From: Endozoicomonas sp031844845
GTDB taxonomy: Bacteria; Pseudomonadota; Gammaproteobacteria; Pseudomonadales; Endozoicomonadaceae
DNA: 7,613 nucleotides
NCBI RefSeq assembly: GCF_031844845.1
Contig: NZ_JAVRMB020000140.1
Span: 1-7,613, forward strand
Direction: 5' to 3'
The translations under genes and the position numbers were made by a program. Below the pieces are notes generated by a model. It was not told where the DNA came from, searched no databases, and saw only the letters and a program-made list of their open reading frames with translations. Position 1 is the first letter of the stretch. Each line of letters opens with the position of its first letter. This document shows positions 4,869 through 7,613 of the stretch, piece after piece.

Positions 4869-6764
4869 ATGGATGAATATTTTAAGCTTATCGATAAGCC
4901 TACCTTTTTTGGTGCGCTTGTTTTACTCCTCTCGGTCGTCATACCGTTGGCCCTTTTCCCTGTTGAGGGGGCTCAATGGATCGCCATGGCGAAAGCGTTT
5001 ATGACCGACACCCTTGGGAGCCTTTATCTCGCTCTGGGTGTGGCTGCTGTCCTGTTTATGACCTACGTGATTTTTTCAGACGTTGGCCAGATCAAACTGG
5101 GTGATGTTGATGAAAAACCGGAATACTCCACCGCTTCCTGGTCTGCAATGCTGTTTTGTGGCGGTATTGGTGCCAGTATTCTCTACTGGGGGACTATTGA
5201 ATGGGCCTATTATTATCAGGCACCCCCTTTCCAGCTGGAACCCGCCAGTGAAGAAGCCATTCGATGGTCTGCCACCTACGGCATTTTTCACTGGGGTCCG
5301 ATTGCCTGGTGTATCTACATGATTCCGGCCGTGCCGATCGCTTACTTCTTTCATGTTCGCAAAAACCCTGTCCTGAAAGTATCTGCCGCATTGATGCCGG
5401 TACTGGGTGAAGCTCGCAGCCACGGCGTGACTGGCAAAATTATCGATATCCTGTTTATTTTTGGTTTGCTCGGTGGTGCGGCAACCACGCTTGGCCTGGC
5501 GGCTCCCCTTATTAGCGAAGGGGTGACGTATCTGACCGGCATACCGTCAACCACTAGCGTACGAATTGGCGTACTGCTGGTTTGCACTGCGCTGTTTGCC
5601 TATTCGTCGTATAGGGGGATGGATCAGGGTATCAAACTGTTAAGTAATATTAACTTCTGGGGCGCTATTGGCCTGTTGGCCTTTATTTTTGTCTGTGGCC
5701 CAACGCTGTTTATGGTGGAGACCGGGCTGGACTCTATTGGTCGTATGATGTCCAACTTCTTCATCATGGCGACCTGGGCTGAACCTTTTGGTGGTTATGG
5801 CACTTTTGAAGATACCCACTTCCCTCAGGACTGGACTATTTTTTACTGGGCCTGGTGGTTGGTATTCGCGCCCAGTATGGGGCTTTTTGTTGCCCGGATT
5901 TCCAAAGGCCGCACCATTAAACAGATGGTATCCGGCGCGGTATTCTGTGGCTCTTTTGGTTGTGCCGTCTACTTTATGGTGCTGGGAAATTATGGCCTCT
6001 CCCTGCAGCTCTCCGGCCAGTTGGATGTGGTGGGCATTCTCAATGCAGAAGGGCCCACGAGAGCCATTTTCAGTATTCTTGAACAGCTGCCCTTCAGTTA
6101 CCTGGTTATTATATTGTTTACCGCTCTGTGCATTATTTTTACGGCGACCACCTTTGATTCAATCTCTTTTATTCTGGCGTCGGTGGTACAGAACAATGTG
6201 ACGGACGACCCGATGCGCTGGAATCGTCTGTTCTGGGCTTTTACCTTGTCGCTGATGCCTTCTGTCCTGATGTTTATGGGCGGTTTGGAAACACTCCAGA
6301 CCGCCGCTATTGTCGGCGGTCTTCCGTTGCTGGTGGTGGCGGTTATGTTGATGATTTCTACCGTTAAGGCGACACACCTGGATATAGCTACCCAGGAAGG
6401 TTATGAAGCTTCAACCATTCACATTGAGGATCTGCCCGACGTTGACCCCTGGAGCCTGGAAGGGTCTGCCCTGGCGCGTTTTGAAGCGTTGCGGGATCAG
6501 GCAATGAAAGCGGCCAGACATGAACGCAAGGCTTTACACCGGCTGGTGATATTAAAGAAAGAAATTCGCATGGAAGCGATGTCGCGCAGAACGTCAGGCA
6601 TGGAACTTGGCGATGAACCCCAGTATTTGCTGGACAAAGAAGCGCTGTTGACGCAAAAGGCGATAGATGCAAAAGAGCAGAAACTGTCAGCTTCCGGGCT
6701 GGCGCAACAGGCTCGTAGTGAATTCGATGAGTTGGTGCGCCAGAAGGCAGAAGAAGGCGTTTGA
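4869..6764 (+). CDS. BCCT-family (betaine/carnitine/choline-type) transporter
   Basis: An inner-membrane secondary transporter predicted to import or exchange a quaternary-ammonium-type solute. The product is 631 residues with about 12 hydrophobic segments between residues 13 and 497. The family signature is clear: DWTIFYWAWW at 321-330, followed by ARISKGRTI at 342-350. The third segment reads GIGASILYWGTIEWAYYY (99-116). This glycine motif and IEWAYYY look more like carnitine/butyrobetaine-type members than like BetP, which has GMGIG. After the WW pair the third aromatic of the BetP tryptophan box is Phe333. The tail 500-631 is long and charged, with helical stretches at about 532-570 and 586-628; in osmosensing relatives the C-terminal tail senses ionic strength, but that role is unproven here. 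Candidate substrates include betaine, choline, carnitine and DMSP; the sequence does not choose. The GDSL gene follows after 47 bp. Confidence 0.93.
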   Translation: MDEYFKLIDKPTFFGALVLLLSVVIPLALFPVEGAQWIAMAKAFMTDTLGSLYLALGVAAVLFMTYVIFSDVGQIKLGDVDEKPEYSTASWSAMLFCGGIGASILYWGTIEWAYYYQAPPFQLEPASEEAIRWSATYGIFHWGPIAWCIYMIPAVPIAYFFHVRKNPVLKVSAALMPVLGEARSHGVTGKIIDILFIFGLLGGAATTLGLAAPLISEGVTYLTGIPSTTSVRIGVLLVCTALFAYSSYRGMDQGIKLLSNINFWGAIGLLAFIFVCGPTLFMVETGLDSIGRMMSNFFIMATWAEPFGGYGTFEDTHFPQDWTIFYWAWWLVFAPSMGLFVARISKGRTIKQMVSGAVFCGSFGCAVYFMVLGNYGLSLQLSGQLDVVGILNAEGPTRAIFSILEQLPFSYLVIILFTALCIIFTATTFDSISFILASVVQNNVTDDPMRWNRLFWAFTLSLMPSVLMFMGGLETLQTAAIVGGLPLLVVAVMLMISTVKATHLDIATQEGYEASTIHIEDLPDVDPWSLEGSALARFEALRDQAMKAARHERKALHRLVILKKEIRMEAMSRRTSGMELGDEPQYLLDKEALLTQKAIDAKEQKLSASGLAQQARSEFDELVRQKAEEGV

Positions 6765-6811
6765 GGGCAATTTTTGACCACTGATTAATAGCCGTATTGT
6801 GGAGTTTACTC

Positions 6812-7613
6812 ATGTTGCAACTGATAAAAACGATTGTCCTGATCGCATGCCTGGTAACCGCTGGTCTGTCCGTAGCCGACCACAGAACCGTTAAACGTCT
6901 GGTGGTATTTGGTGACAGCCTGTCCGATCAGGGAAAACTGTACCAAAAATATTTCAAGTTAATACCCAAATCCCCCCCATACTGGGATGGGCGATTCAGC
7001 AACGGCCCGGTATGGACAGATATTCTTGCGGCAGACTACAGCATTGTGAACGAGTCTGAGGGCGGTGCGACGGTGGTTGATTACACCCGGTTCAGTAGTG
7101 ACTGGGAGTATGCCGTAGTGACGAATCTGAGCAAGGAGATCTGCGATTTTCTGGGCAAGCATGATTTCCTGCCAACGGATCTGGTCATTATCCTTCTGGG
7201 CGCCAATGATTATATTGGCGATGACCCGGTTCATGATGACAATGTGCAACGTGTGATCCGTGATCTGGCGGATAACATTGCCTATATTCAACAAAAGGGG
7301 GCTCAACAGGTTCTTGTGGTCAACCTGCCTGATTTGGGGAAAACACCCTATGAACGGTTTGAGGATAATGATGATGTGAAATCACAGGTGATTGACACCC
7401 ATAACCGACTGCTTGATGAAAGACTTTCCTCCCTTTTTTCGCCTCATTTCCTCCAGGTTTTTGACTTGCATGCTCATGTTGACGCCGTATTGAAAGCGCC
7501 CGGCAAGCACAGTTTGACCAATGTTTTGTCACCCTGCCTGACTGAAAGTACAACGCATGATAGTGCCGTTTTTATGCAGCCGCGTGAACAGGAGCTTTAT
7601 CAAGCACTGATCA
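6812..7613 (+). CDS. Secreted GDSL lipase/acyltransferase, GCAT/PlaA type (3' end beyond window)
   Basis: Predicted SGNH-fold enzyme that removes or transfers phospholipid acyl chains, as in Aeromonas GCAT and Legionella PlaA/PlaC. ATG 6812 has GGAG at 6801-6804, 7 nt upstream. The frame stays open to the window end: 267 residues visible, while relatives have about 330. Residues 1-22 are a Sec signal peptide (MLQLIKTIVLIACLVTAGLSVA). Block I is VVFGDSLSDQGKLY with nucleophile Ser36, then SPPYWDGRFSNGPVWTD (54-70). Block II is ESEGGATVVDY (81-91) and block III LLGANDY with Asn132. NLPDLGKTP (171-179) and Cys242 also fit GCAT. The Asp-x-x-His that completes the triad must lie past the window. 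The 47-bp gap from the transporter has no terminator, so an operon is likely. The product could be exported for attack on host membranes. Confidence 0.9.
   Translation, partial: MLQLIKTIVLIACLVTAGLSVADHRTVKRLVVFGDSLSDQGKLYQKYFKLIPKSPPYWDGRFSNGPVWTDILAADYSIVNESEGGATVVDYTRFSSDWEYAVVTNLSKEICDFLGKHDFLPTDLVIILLGANDYIGDDPVHDDNVQRVIRDLADNIAYIQQKGAQQVLVVNLPDLGKTPYERFEDNDDVKSQVIDTHNRLLDERLSSLFSPHFLQVFDLHAHVDAVLKAPGKHSLTNVLSPCLTESTTHDSAVFMQPREQELYQALI

Overview
The window reads as a chromosomal stretch of a gammaproteobacterium of middling GC. The last gene closely resembles the Aeromonas/Legionella family of secreted GDSL acyltransferases, and the intergenic DNA is rich in structured repeats. A marine, host-associated genus such as Endozoicomonas or another Oceanospirillales member would fit, but this is an inference from gene style, not a proven assignment.

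Layout: (1) 1-338: the tail of an unrecognised upstream reading frame (stop at 138-140), a good rho-independent terminator (178-207), and the leader of the first amylase. (2) 339-1742 (+): a secreted GH13 alpha-amylase with a Sec signal peptide. (3) 1743-2169: no gene; most of it is a 357-bp non-autonomous, MITE-like element with 31-bp imperfect terminal inverted repeats and several internal hairpins. (4) 2170-4287 (-): a second, unrelated-looking GH13 enzyme made as a lipoprotein, with an extra C-terminal beta-rich, probably starch-binding domain. (5) 4288-4868: no gene; it holds a second, 201-bp element with the same terminal repeats in the same orientation, a palindrome of a widely dispersed repeat type, a weak terminator-like hairpin, a four-copy heptamer tandem repeat and the leader of the transporter. 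(6) 4869-6764 (+): a BCCT-family transporter for a quaternary-amine-type solute, with a long charged C-terminal tail. (7) 6812-7613 (+, cut by the window end): a secreted GDSL lipase/acyltransferase of the GCAT/PlaA type.

How the genes may work together: the two convergent amylases form an outside-the-cytoplasm alpha-glucan (starch or glycogen) degrading pair, one soluble and one membrane-anchored. The transporter and GDSL enzyme are 47 bp apart on one strand with no visible terminator between them, so they are probably co-transcribed. A phospholipid-attacking enzyme beside a betaine/choline/carnitine-type importer suggests use of host or environmental lipids, but the substrate is not decided by the sequence.

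The least ordinary part is the non-coding DNA: two elements with matching ends bracket the lipoprotein amylase, and the longer one carries GGA-loop hairpins, one matching the CsrA/RsmA binding consensus. No complete novel defence or mobile system is visible.
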